64,000 nt of DNA from contig CAWEGV010000005.1 of the NCBI GenBank assembly GCA_963808615.1, forward strand, positions 186,001-250,000, read 5' to 3'. The position numbers were made by a program, and so were the translations under genes. The stretch is from Palsa-504 sp963808615. GTDB taxonomy: Bacteria > Actinomycetota > Actinomycetes > Streptosporangiales > Streptosporangiaceae. Shown here piece by piece: positions 1 through 8,428 of the stretch (the first letter of the stretch is position 1; every line of letters begins with the position of its first letter). The notes beneath the pieces were generated by a model. The model saw only the letters and a program-made list of their open reading frames with translations. It did no database searches and was not told the origin of the DNA.

Positions 1-540
1 AGCAGCAGCAGCTCCCCAGCCAAGGTCAGCAGCAGCACCGGATCGTACGGTACGTGCGCGAGGCCGGCCAGGGCCAGGAAGATGAGGCCCTGGAAGGTGG
101 CCACGGTGGCACCCCCCAGGCACTTGCCGACCACGATCGTCCACCGTCGCACGGGAGCGACCAGCATCTCGGCGAGGAACCCGAACTCCCGGTCCCACAC
201 GATCGATGCGGCCGAGAAGATCGCGGTGAACAGCACCGACATCGCGAGCACGCCCGGGTAGATGAACGTCTTGAAGTCCACCCCGCTCGGCAGGCCACGG
301 GATGCGAGACTCGATAGCCCGGTGCCCAGCACGAGCAGGAACAGCACGGGTTGCACCAGGGCGGTGACAGCGCGCAATCGGTCGCTGCGGAACCTGATCA
401 GCTCGCGGCGCCAGACGATGCTGACCGCGCGCAGGTCATGGTGCAGGCTGCGCTCGGGCACCGCGACCCTGATGGCCTCGGTGAGAGCCCGCTCCTCGGC
501 CTCCAGGATGCCGGAAGGCGCGGTATCTTGAGCCGCCATC
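1..540 (-). CDS. ABC-2 type transporter permease, partial (C-terminus beyond window)
   Basis: The reading frame starts at an ATG at 540 and stays open to the window edge, giving the first 180 residues. It begins with about 35 soluble residues, then an amphipathic basic stretch (VWRRELIRFRSDRLR) leading into a hydrophobic segment (LVQPVLFLLVLGTGLSS). The segment DREFGFLAEMLVAPVRR is typical of the DrrB-like ABC-2 permease family, which normally runs to about 260-280 residues, so roughly 90 residues are missing. It lies 3 bases after the ATPase gene and is probably translated with it. The pair would form an efflux ABC transporter in the plasma membrane; the substrate cannot be told from sequence. 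Confidence 0.85.
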
Positions 541-543
541 TCG

Positions 544-1521
544 CTACCTCCTGCCGAATCGGGCCGCGATCCTGCGGTTGCGATCGACAACCGATGCCTC
601 GGCGTCACGGATCGTCTTACCCGTGTAGGACATGAACACGTCATCCAGGGAGGGCCGCGACACGCTCACCGACTGGATGGCCACGGGCAGGCCGGCGAAC
701 AGCCGGGGCACGAACAGCTCGCCTGATTCCACCGAGAACGTCACCAGCCCCTCGTGCATCGCCGATTCCACGCCGAATATCTCGGCTAGCGCGCGGATCG
801 CTGCCGGGTCGTCCGCGGTGCTGATCTGCACCCGGTCCTTGCCGATAGAGGCCTTCAGCGCCTCCGGCGTGTCGATCGCGACGATCTGGCCATGGTCGAT
901 GATGGCGATCCGGTCGCAGTTCTCCGCCTCATCCATATAGTGCGTGGTGAGGAAGATCGTGATGTCCTCGCGTCCCTTCAGGTCGTTGATGTACTCCCAG
1001 ATGGAGACGCGGGTCTGCGGGTCCAGGCCCACCGTGGGCTCGTCGAGGAACAGCACCCGTGGCGCGTGCAGCAGGCCGCGAGCGATCTCCAGCCGGCGCT
1101 GCATGCCGCCGGAGTAGGTGGAGACCACGCTGGCCCGCCGGTCCCACAGCCCGACCATCTCGAGCACCTGGCGTAGCCGCGGCGCGTACGCCTCCTTGGG
1201 CACCCCGTACAGGTCCGCGTGGAAGCGCAGGTTCTGCTCCCCGGTCAGGTAGCTGTCCAGGGTGGTGTCCTGGAACACCAGGCCGATATTGCGGCGCACG
1301 GTGTCCCGCTCCTTGACGACATCATGACCAGCGACCCTGGCGGTACCCGAGGTCGGGCCCGCCAGGGTGCACAGGATCTTGATCGTGGTCGACTTGCCTG
1401 CGCCGTTCGGGCCGAGGAAGCCGAAGGTCTCTCCGGTGGCGACCTCGAAGTCGATGCCGCGGACGGCATCGATGTCGCCGTACTTCTTGATCAGCGCACT
1501 GACCGAGATGGCCGGAGTCAC
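544..1521 (-). CDS. ABC transporter ATP-binding protein, DrrA-like
   Basis: A 325-residue ATPase with all motifs in place: Walker A GPNGAGKST at 37-45, the signature YSGGMQ at 136-141, Walker B VLFLDE at 156-161, then the H-loop TTHYMDE near 188. The C-terminal 80 residues form the DUF4162-like tail usual in the DrrA (daunorubicin-resistance type) subfamily. The start is GTG at 1521, overlapping the stop of the upstream padR gene by four bases (GTGA), and the permease follows after 3 bases, so the three genes are probably one transcript. It would power export by the adjacent permease. Family assignment is firm; the exported compound is unknown. Confidence 0.93.
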   Translation of the reverse strand: MTPAISVSALIKKYGDIDAVRGIDFEVATGETFGFLGPNGAGKSTTIKILCTLAGPTSGTARVAGHDVVKERDTVRRNIGLVFQDTTLDSYLTGEQNLRFHADLYGVPKEAYAPRLRQVLEMVGLWDRRASVVSTYSGGMQRRLEIARGLLHAPRVLFLDEPTVGLDPQTRVSIWEYINDLKGREDITIFLTTHYMDEAENCDRIAIIDHGQIVAIDTPEALKASIGKDRVQISTADDPAAIRALAEIFGVESAMHEGLVTFSVESGELFVPRLFAGLPVAIQSVSVSRPSLDDVFMSYTGKTIRDAEASVVDRNRRIAARFGRR

Positions 1522-2198
1522 TCCTGGGTGTCCTCCCCCGCGGTTTCGTCATCTGCCGCGAGGATACGGTACAGGGCCTTGCGGGTGTCGCCCAGGATCT
1601 TGCTGCCCTGCTGGACCTGGGCGGGCGAGCCGGCCTGGGCGACCTGCATGGTGGCCATCATGACCTGGCGCGCCAGGGCGTGCAGCTGGAAGATGGCGTC
1701 ATCGACGCTGCCGGTCACGGCATCCCAGGACGATCTGAGCTCGTCCGCGTGCGCCTCGACATAAGCGCGGCCTTCCTCGGTCAGCGTGTAGTTCCGCCGC
1801 CGGTCCTCCCCCGCCGCCGCGATGATCAGCCCCTCGTCCTCCAGTTGCTGCAGTGCCGGGTACACCGACCCTGCGCTCGGCCGCCAGACGCCCTGCGTCC
1901 GTGCGCCGATCTCCTGGATGATCTGGTAGCCGTTCCACGGCAGTGACTCTTCCCGGCCCTCGGCCAGCAGGTCGAGGATGGCGGCACGGACGTCACCGCG
2001 CCTGACGCGCGGCCCGCGCGGTGCGAAGCCGCGGCCGAACTTCGGCCCGTACGGCCCGCCGCGCCCCTCAAACTGGAACGGGCCTGGGCCCCAAGGGCCG
2101 GGGCCGCCGCGCATCCGGGCGCGACCGCGCCCGTGCGACCGGTGACCGCCACGGGGGTCTCCGGGATCTCGGGGATCTCCCCATCCTTCGTCGTGCAT
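1518..2198 (-). CDS. PadR-family transcriptional regulator with Gly/Arg-rich N-terminus
   Basis: A 226-residue protein. Residues 1-70 are rich in Gly, Arg and Pro, then comes a PadR winged helix: the start of helix 1 reads VRAAILDLLAEG, and the wing region has the family pattern WRPSAGSVYPALQQLEDEG. The C-terminal helices are the usual PadR dimerisation part. AAGGAG lies 8 bases before the ATG at 2198 and fixes the start. PadR proteins often repress a neighbouring drug exporter and their own gene; the overlap with the ABC ATPase gene and a palindrome about 55 bases upstream fit that, but this is inference. The long basic glycine-rich leader is unusual but is known in actinobacterial members. 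Confidence 0.92.
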   Translation of the reverse strand: MHDEGWGDPRDPGDPRGGHRSHGRGRARMRGGPGPWGPGPFQFEGRGGPYGPKFGRGFAPRGPRVRRGDVRAAILDLLAEGREESLPWNGYQIIQEIGARTQGVWRPSAGSVYPALQQLEDEGLIIAAAGEDRRRNYTLTEEGRAYVEAHADELRSSWDAVTGSVDDAIFQLHALARQVMMATMQVAQAGSPAQVQQGSKILGDTRKALYRILAADDETAGEDTQE

Positions 2199-2253
2199 CG
2201 TGTTGCTCCTTCAAAATCTCTAGATCGCTCTTCGATCCTTGTCGTTAGGTCAA

Positions 2254-2263
2254 CGATATATCG
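2254..2263. promoter_or_regulatory. candidate PadR operator palindrome
   Basis: CGATATATCG is a perfect 10-base palindrome, an AT-rich island in GC-rich DNA, 55 bases upstream of the padR start. PadR regulators bind short AT-rich palindromes near their own promoters, so autoregulation is plausible. The site is seen directly; the function is inferred. The rest of the 289-base gap to the GT87 gene shows no other feature. Confidence 0.4.
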
Positions 2264-2487
2264 ATAAGGCTCGGAGGGCAAGACCCGGATAGAAGATCCT
2301 TCTGCCGGACGGCCCGCGGTCGCGCCTTCGGGCCGTACGACCCCCAGAACCGCCTGGTAGCGTCCGGTGCCAGGCGGATTCTCGTCCTGCGGTACGTCTT
2401 CCGAGGCCGCGCCAGCGCAGCAGCGCGCCCGTAACGCATCGGCAACCTTCACCGGCCAGTCACGGAAGTCGCGCCGGGGACAATATT

Positions 2488-3924
2488 GTGGGCGGTGTGA
2501 GACAGGTCATCGCACGCCCGGCGGCCCGGCCGGGAGCGCCCTCGCGGCTCCGCCCCGTCCTGCTGGCCGGGGTCATAGCGTTCGCCGCGGCGCTTGCGGC
2601 CTACCTCGCGTACGTCGCCATCCATCCGCTGTGGTGGATGTTCAACCTGGTTGACCTGCATGTATACGTGGCTGGCGGGCTCATCGCCCGGCACGTGCAG
2701 CCGGTGTACAACCCGCACCTGGCCACCCCGCTGTACGGCTGGCAGGGCTTCCCTGGGGCAACCCTGCAATTCACGTACCCGCCGTTCGCGGCGGTCGTGT
2801 TCGCAGCGGTGTCCTTCATCCCGTGGCCGGCGCTGCAACCACTGTCTGTCGCGGCGAACATCGTCCTGCTGCTGGCGGCCCTGTGGACCACCTTCCGGGC
2901 GCTGGGCTGCCGGGACGCCCAGGTGCGGCTGGGTGCCACGCTGCTCACCGGGGCGGTCGCGCTGTGGACCGAGCCGGTGCTGCGTACCATTTATTTCGGC
3001 CAGATCAACATCGCCCTGATGGCGTTGATCCTGTGGGACCTGACCCAGCCCGACACCAGGGCCAGCCGGTGGTGGAAGGGCGCGGGCGTCGGGATCGCCG
3101 CGGGCATCAAGCTGGTCCCGCTGATCTTCATTCCCTATCTGCTGCTGGCCAGGAAGTTCCGGCAGGCCGCAGTGGCCACCGGGGTCTTCGCCGTCACGAT
3201 CATCGCTGGTTTCGTGGTCCTGCCCGCCGACTCCCGGCAGTGGTGGCTGCACGGGCTGTTCCTCGACAGCCATCGGACCGGGTTCATCCCCTGGGGAGGA
3301 GGCCAGTCCCTGCGGGCGTGGCTCGCCCGGACCATCGGCGGCATCGCGGCAGCCGAGCCCGCCTGGGTGGTCGCCGCGGTGCTGGTCGGCGCGGCGGGCC
3401 TCGGGTGCGCGGCGATGCTGGACCTGGCCGGCCATCAGGTGGCCGGGATCCTTACCTGCGCGCTCACCGGGTTGCTGGTGTCCCCGGTCACCTGGGACCA
3501 CCACTGGGTGTGGGTCGCCCCGGCAGTGGCCGCAGCTGCCTACTACGCGGTCAGTGCCATGCAGGCAGATGCGCGGCGAACCTGGTGGCGGGCGGCAGTC
3601 CGCTGGCCCGCGATCGGGTTCTGGGCGCTGGCGGCCGGAATCATCGGCGTCTACGGCGCCTGGCCTGACAGCCTGTGGAACAAGCCCTGGGCCGCGAGTC
3701 ACTTCGCGTTCGGGCTGATCTGGATGGCACCGAACAGCAAGACCGCGATCTTCCCCGTAGACGAGCCGTATTTCAGGGAGTACCACTGGACGGGCTGGTA
3801 CTGGCTGGGCGGCAATTCGTTCGTCCTCGGCGGCCTGGTACTCCTGGCCATCCTGGTGCTACTCGCCGTCCGTCAGCGGCCGGGCCTCCGGGCCATCGTC
3901 GGTAACCGCGGCCACGAGGCGTGA
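2488..3924 (+). CDS. GT87-family polytopic mannosyltransferase-like protein
   Basis: A 478-residue protein with about ten membrane segments. It carries the marks of glycosyltransferase family 87 (PimE-like, polyprenyl-phosphomannose dependent): a first extracytoplasmic loop with the acidic motif DLHVYVAGG near residue 57, FTYPPFAA, GQINIALMALILWDL, GVGIAAGIKLVPL and SPVTWDHHWVW. The Asp in the first loop is the expected catalytic position of this GT-C fold. It would add a sugar, probably mannose, to a lipid glycan on the outer face of the membrane. The start is GTG at 2488 with GGGGA 8 bases before it; a GTG three codons later is an alternative. It is followed 50 bases on by the fused spermidine-synthase-like gene. 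Confidence 0.85.
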   Translation: MGGVRQVIARPAARPGAPSRLRPVLLAGVIAFAAALAAYLAYVAIHPLWWMFNLVDLHVYVAGGLIARHVQPVYNPHLATPLYGWQGFPGATLQFTYPPFAAVVFAAVSFIPWPALQPLSVAANIVLLLAALWTTFRALGCRDAQVRLGATLLTGAVALWTEPVLRTIYFGQINIALMALILWDLTQPDTRASRWWKGAGVGIAAGIKLVPLIFIPYLLLARKFRQAAVATGVFAVTIIAGFVVLPADSRQWWLHGLFLDSHRTGFIPWGGGQSLRAWLARTIGGIAAAEPAWVVAAVLVGAAGLGCAAMLDLAGHQVAGILTCALTGLLVSPVTWDHHWVWVAPAVAAAAYYAVSAMQADARRTWWRAAVRWPAIGFWALAAGIIGVYGAWPDSLWNKPWAASHFAFGLIWMAPNSKTAIFPVDEPYFREYHWTGWYWLGGNSFVLGGLVLLAILVLLAVRQRPGLRAIVGNRGHEA

Positions 3925-3974
3925 GAAGAAGATGGGCTCGGACGTCGATCATCCTGGCCTTGTAGGCTCGGACG

Positions 3975-6353
3975 GTGGTTAGGCAGACACGTGCCGTGAG
4001 AACCGTCTCCGGTTCGCGCTGGCCGTCTGCCGGGAGCGGTCTGTGGCCTGCTGGCTTGGATTCGTGGGTTCCGGTGCTGTTCTTGGCCTCTGGCGCGGCC
4101 GGGTTGATCTATCAGGTGGTGTGGACGCAGGATCTGGTGCTGATCTTCGGGGATACCACGCTGGCGATCGTCACGACGGTGTCGGCGTTCTTGGCCGGGC
4201 TGGGGATCGGGGCGCTGGCGGGGGCGGCGGTGGGGGCGCGGCTGCGCCGGGCGCTGGCGGTGTACGGGCTGGTGGAGATCGCGGTTGGCGGTGTGGCGCT
4301 GGTGATGCCGCTGGCGTTCGGGGTGATCGCGACGGTGTTCCGCGGCGCCTATCTGTCGCTGCCGCCGGGGGAGGTGGCGCTGATCCGGTTCGGGCTGGCC
4401 TTTGTGGCGCTGGCGCCGGTGACCGTGTTGATGGGGATGTCGCTGCCGGTGCTGACCCGGCATCTGGTCCGGGAGGACCCGCAGGTGGGGGACCGGATCG
4501 CCCGGCTGTACGGGCTGAACACGCTGGGCGCGGTGGCCGGGTCGCTGGTCAGCGGCTACCTGCTGATCGAGGTGATCGGGCTGCGCGCCACGACGCTGGT
4601 GGCGGTCGGGCTGAATCTGCTCGCCGGCGGGGGTGCCCTGGTCATGTCCGCGGTGTCCGGGGCGGCGGCCGGGCCCGGGCCGGGGTCCGGGCCGGGGTCC
4701 GGGCCGGGGCCGCCGCTGGCGGGCCGGCACTGGCTGCTGCTGGCCGTCACCTTTACCTCCGGGCTGGTCAGCTTGGCCCTGGAGGTGCTGTGGACCCGGA
4801 TGATGCTGCAGGCCACCGGGTCATCGATTTACGTCTTCATCGCGGTGGTGGCGGTCTTCTTGATGGGGATCGCGGGCGGCAGCTTGATCTACGAGCGGCG
4901 CCGTGACCGCCATCCGCAGCTGGCCACGCTCGGTGCGCTGCTGGCCATCGCGGCCGGGCTGACGGTGGTGCCGATGATCTTCAGCAACGTGTCCGGGCCG
5001 CACTGGCTGCCGGTCGCGGTGCTGCTCATCGTCCCGGTCACCACGATCTTCGGCTACACCTTCCCGCTCACGGTGCGGTTGTTCGCCGGCCGCGCCGAGG
5101 AGGCCAGCCGGGGTGTCGGACTGGTCTACGCGGCCAACACCGCGGGCTGCGTGGCCGGCACCGTGCTGGCCGGATTCGTGCTGATCCCGGCCCTGGGGAC
5201 CAGCGCGTCGATCATCGCGGCAGGCCTGGTCCTGGCGGTGGCCGGCGGCGCGCTCGCGTTCGGGTCCGCGCCACGCCGGGACAAGCTGCGCCCGGCGGCC
5301 TGCCTCGCGGCGGCGGCAGCGCTGCTGACCGTGTTCTTCATCCCGGCCGCCAAGCTGACCTATGTCCAGAACCAGATCGCCACTACCGGCCTCCCAACGG
5401 CCCATTTCGAGGACAGCGTGGCCTCGGTCGATGTCACCGGCGGCAACGCCCTCAACCGCAACCTGTTCATCAACGGCGTGGGTATCACCAAGCTCACGAT
5501 CATCACCAAGGTGCTGGCCTACGTGCCGAAAGCGGCCCGGCCGGATGCCACCACGATGCTCAACATCTGCTTCGGGATGGGCACGACGTACCGGTCCTCG
5601 ATCATCCTCGGCCTCCGCACCACCTCGGTCGAACTGGATCCGACCGTGCCGTCGGTGATGTCGTGGTTCTACCCAGATGCCAGCAGGTACCTGCACAGTC
5701 CGCTCGGCAACATCATCCTCAGCGACGGCCGCAACTATGTCCGCCTGTCCGACAAGCGCTATGACCTGATCACCGTTGACCTGCCCCCGCCGGTTTTGAG
5801 CGCTGGCGCGGAGGTGCTGCTGACCCAGCAGTTCTACCAAGAGGCAAGCCAGCGCCTGACATCCGGCGGCCTGCTGGCCACCTTCATCCCAATGCAGGGT
5901 CCGCGGCTGGAAAAGCTGATCCTCCGGACTTTCCGGTCGGCATTCCGCTACATGTCGGTCGTCTACGATCCCCGGCGCTTCGGCACCTACGTGCTCGGCT
6001 CCCAGACCCCGATCGCCTTCAGCCGGGCCGCGATCCGGGCAGTCTTCGGCAGCCCGGCCGCGCGTGCCGATCTGCGGGGTGCGCCCGATTTCCCGGCCCG
6101 CTCTACCGCGCAGTGGGTGTCGATCATCCGCGGCAGCGTCTGGCTTACCAACAACCACGTGAACGATTACACCGGAGCGGGCCCACTGATCACTGACGAC
6201 CACCCGCTGACCGAGTACTTCCTGCTCGAGGGGTTCGGCGCGGGCACGACGCTACTCCAGCTGTGCCTGGTCGTCACCGGACTGCTTGCCCTGCTCATCA
6301 TCGGTGCTGCGGTCGACTCGGCATCGCGGAGGCGGACCCGGTCTGCGACATGA
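3975..6353 (+). CDS. Fused membrane protein with spermidine synthase-like domain
   Basis: A 792-residue protein. Residues 15-460 contain about twelve membrane segments in two halves, separated by a Gly/Pro/Ser linker; the first begins with the family pattern SGAAGLIYQVVWTQDL. Residues 475-740 resemble a spermidine/spermine synthase Rossmann domain, keeping SDGRNYV and a glycine motif NICFGMGTTYRSS, and a last membrane helix lies at 755-780. The catalytic acid-rich glycine motif of true aminopropyltransferases is altered, so polyamine synthesis is doubtful. Proteins of this fused type are common in actinobacteria and their role is not established. GTG start at 3975; no strong ribosome site. 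Confidence 0.8.
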   Translation: MVRQTRAVRTVSGSRWPSAGSGLWPAGLDSWVPVLFLASGAAGLIYQVVWTQDLVLIFGDTTLAIVTTVSAFLAGLGIGALAGAAVGARLRRALAVYGLVEIAVGGVALVMPLAFGVIATVFRGAYLSLPPGEVALIRFGLAFVALAPVTVLMGMSLPVLTRHLVREDPQVGDRIARLYGLNTLGAVAGSLVSGYLLIEVIGLRATTLVAVGLNLLAGGGALVMSAVSGAAAGPGPGSGPGSGPGPPLAGRHWLLLAVTFTSGLVSLALEVLWTRMMLQATGSSIYVFIAVVAVFLMGIAGGSLIYERRRDRHPQLATLGALLAIAAGLTVVPMIFSNVSGPHWLPVAVLLIVPVTTIFGYTFPLTVRLFAGRAEEASRGVGLVYAANTAGCVAGTVLAGFVLIPALGTSASIIAAGLVLAVAGGALAFGSAPRRDKLRPAACLAAAAALLTVFFIPAAKLTYVQNQIATTGLPTAHFEDSVASVDVTGGNALNRNLFINGVGITKLTIITKVLAYVPKAARPDATTMLNICFGMGTTYRSSIILGLRTTSVELDPTVPSVMSWFYPDASRYLHSPLGNIILSDGRNYVRLSDKRYDLITVDLPPPVLSAGAEVLLTQQFYQEASQRLTSGGLLATFIPMQGPRLEKLILRTFRSAFRYMSVVYDPRRFGTYVLGSQTPIAFSRAAIRAVFGSPAARADLRGAPDFPARSTAQWVSIIRGSVWLTNNHVNDYTGAGPLITDDHPLTEYFLLEGFGAGTTLLQLCLVVTGLLALLIIGAAVDSASRRRTRSAT
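4677..4712 (+). repeat. 12-base tandem repeat encoding Gly-Pro/Ser linker
   Basis: Two exact copies and one near copy of a 12-base unit (GGGCCGGGGTCC) encode the Gly-Pro/Ser linker between the two membrane halves of the fused spermidine-synthase-like protein. It is in frame, and copy changes would only lengthen or shorten the linker. Confidence 0.8.
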
Positions 6354-6515
6354 CCGGCGTATCAGTGGCGGCGGCGCGGCGATCGGGCGGTGAGGCGGCA
6401 TCGCTGGCGGAACCGGCCCTCGGGCCGCGGCGGCCTTTGCCGGGGCGATAGAAAGCGGCTGCAAACGCCGATTACCGTAGCATTGCGGATCACTGGTACC
6501 GAGAGGTCGTCGTCG

Positions 6516-6893
6516 ATGGGCGAGCATTCCGGGCGCGCTGGCAAGCGCATCGGCTGTGCCGCGATTGTGACAGCTGCTGGCGTGGCGCTGGGCTTGAGCG
6601 TGCATCATGACGTGCAGCTCACGGCCTCGGTCATGACGCCGCGGTGGATCGCGGAGCAGACTGTTGAGCTGCGGCAGGAAGACTGCATCTATCACGCGAT
6701 CAGGGCGCAGGTGCCCAAGGGCGCTGCTGTTTACGTCACCAGTCCTGATCTTTATGCCACGCAGCGGCTGGCCGAGCTGTCCACCCTGTGGGCGGTCCCG
6801 CAGGCGAATATCGCCAACGCGCGGTGGAGGCTTTCCCTTGTTCCTGCCCGCGGGCACTGCTCGGGTCTTGCGCTGGAGGTTCGCCGCATATGA
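6516..6893 (+). CDS. Small protein with N-terminal membrane anchor, unknown function
   Basis: A 125-residue protein not recognised as a known family. One hydrophobic helix (about residues 13-30, CAAIVTAAGVALGLSV) follows a basic N-terminus, and the rest would face the cell exterior. The exterior part has two cysteines (in EDCIYHAI and GHCSG) that could form a disulfide. ATG at 6516 is preceded by GAGAGG at about 10 bases; the frame stays open further upstream but without a better start. Its stop overlaps the next gene by ATGA, so the two are coupled and the small protein may be a partner of that polytopic protein. Confidence 0.65.
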   Translation: MGEHSGRAGKRIGCAAIVTAAGVALGLSVHHDVQLTASVMTPRWIAEQTVELRQEDCIYHAIRAQVPKGAAVYVTSPDLYATQRLAELSTLWAVPQANIANARWRLSLVPARGHCSGLALEVRRI

Positions 6894-8389
6894 CGGCCCT
6901 GGTGATGCTGGCGGTCGGCCTGGGCGCGCCTGGCATGCTGCCGGCTGTGGCGGTGGCCCGGCGTAACCCCGTAGTGGTCTTCCTGGCCCCGCTCATCGGA
7001 GCCGGGATGGCGGCGGTCGCGGCAGCGATCGAGCTCGGCGCGGGCGGCTCGGTGGTGGCCGATTACATGGTGGTGGCGGCGGCTGTCAACCTCGTGGTGA
7101 TCGCGTGGTGGCTGGCGTGGCTGCGCGCCGCTCGGCCGCGGGCGATCGCGACGCGGGCCAGGTCCTGGGGATGGCCGGTCCTCACGCTGGCCGTCGTGTT
7201 CGGCTGCCTGGCCGTACCGCTGATGGCGCTGCGTGCGCCGACGATCGGCTGGGACGCCAACTCCATCTGGCTGACTCACGCGTTCATGGTGTACGGCGGA
7301 CACCACGAACTGCTCACCGGCCTGCAGAACGTGGCCTATCAGTTCTCCAACCCCGATTATCCGCCGCTTGTCCCTGCGGTCGGGGCGCTGGCGTTCAAGT
7401 TCTTCGGGCTGGGAAACCTGCATCTGGCCACCGACATGACGGTTCTGCTCAGCGCCTGCGCCCTCGGCGTCGTCGGCACCGGCATCGCAGCAACCGGGAT
7501 CGGCCCGGGCATCTCAGCCGCGGGAAGCAGGCAGCGCCAGCCTGCCCGCATAGCCGCAGTGGCCGCCGCCGGGGCCATCTGCATAGCAGGCTTCGCAGTA
7601 TCGGGCGTCTCCGAAGTCGAAGGGTATGCCGACCTGCTGTGGGCGGCCGCCGCGGCCGGGGCCGTCATCTGGGGACTGGTGCTGCCGCGCAGCACCCAGG
7701 CGCTCGGCGTCGCCTGGATCTGCGCCGTCGCCGCCAGCCTGACCAAGAACGAGGGACTCACTACGGCCCTGGTCATCCTGGTGCTGATCGCGCTACGGTA
7801 CCGGCCGCTGTCGCTGCCCGGGCCGACCGCGCGCACCTGGGCCGAGCGCGCTGCCTTCGTCGTGCTGCCCGCCCTGCCCGCCCTGGCATGGGCCGGGCTC
7901 ATCCGGCATATCGGCGTGCGCGACGCGTTCTTCAGGTCCGCATCCACCGAAACTCCCCTCACCCGTGCCGAAGTCACTATCGCCGGCATGGCCGCGCATC
8001 TGGCCGTTGCCCCGGTAGCCCTCGCCGTCCTGGCCGCCGGATGCTGGTTCGCGCGCACCGACCGGCAGCGCTACCGCCTCGCCAACCCGGCGTGGCTATG
8101 GATCAGCTGCCTAGGCTCACTGGTTACGCTCTTTGCGACATACCTAATCGGTGGGTTCGACATACATTGGTGGCTTGGCACCAGTGTGTCCCGGACGACC
8201 ATCTTCGTCCAGGTGCTGCTGTACGCTGAACTCGCCATCTGGCTGGTCATCGCGGTAGAAGGCTCTTTCACCCGCTCGGACAGGCACTCCTCACGTCGGG
8301 CGTCCTCAGCCGGCGAGCGCGTACCGGAAGCACTCGACGGCCCGTGCGAGCCCCTCCGCGAGTGGCACCGTGGACCCCCAGTCCAGTAG
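6890..8389 (+). CDS. Polytopic membrane protein, GT-C-like
   Basis: A 499-residue protein with about eleven membrane segments. The first large outer loop (about residues 110-160) reads TIGWDANSIWLTHAFMVYGG and then NPDYPPLVPAVGA; an Asp early in loop 1 plus a DYPPL motif recur in GT-C membrane glycosyltransferases. The chosen start is ATG at 6890, which overlaps the upstream stop by four bases; the frame extends 34 codons further upstream into the preceding gene, which I take as chance. Substrate unknown; a lipid-linked sugar donor would be expected for the fold. Confidence 0.7.
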   Translation: MTALVMLAVGLGAPGMLPAVAVARRNPVVVFLAPLIGAGMAAVAAAIELGAGGSVVADYMVVAAAVNLVVIAWWLAWLRAARPRAIATRARSWGWPVLTLAVVFGCLAVPLMALRAPTIGWDANSIWLTHAFMVYGGHHELLTGLQNVAYQFSNPDYPPLVPAVGALAFKFFGLGNLHLATDMTVLLSACALGVVGTGIAATGIGPGISAAGSRQRQPARIAAVAAAGAICIAGFAVSGVSEVEGYADLLWAAAAAGAVIWGLVLPRSTQALGVAWICAVAASLTKNEGLTTALVILVLIALRYRPLSLPGPTARTWAERAAFVVLPALPALAWAGLIRHIGVRDAFFRSASTETPLTRAEVTIAGMAAHLAVAPVALAVLAAGCWFARTDRQRYRLANPAWLWISCLGSLVTLFATYLIGGFDIHWWLGTSVSRTTIFVQVLLYAELAIWLVIAVEGSFTRSDRHSSRRASSAGERVPEALDGPCEPLREWHRGPPVQ

Positions 8390-8428
8390 GGCCCTGCGTC
8401 GTCACATCAGGCCATGTAAGGTCTCGAT

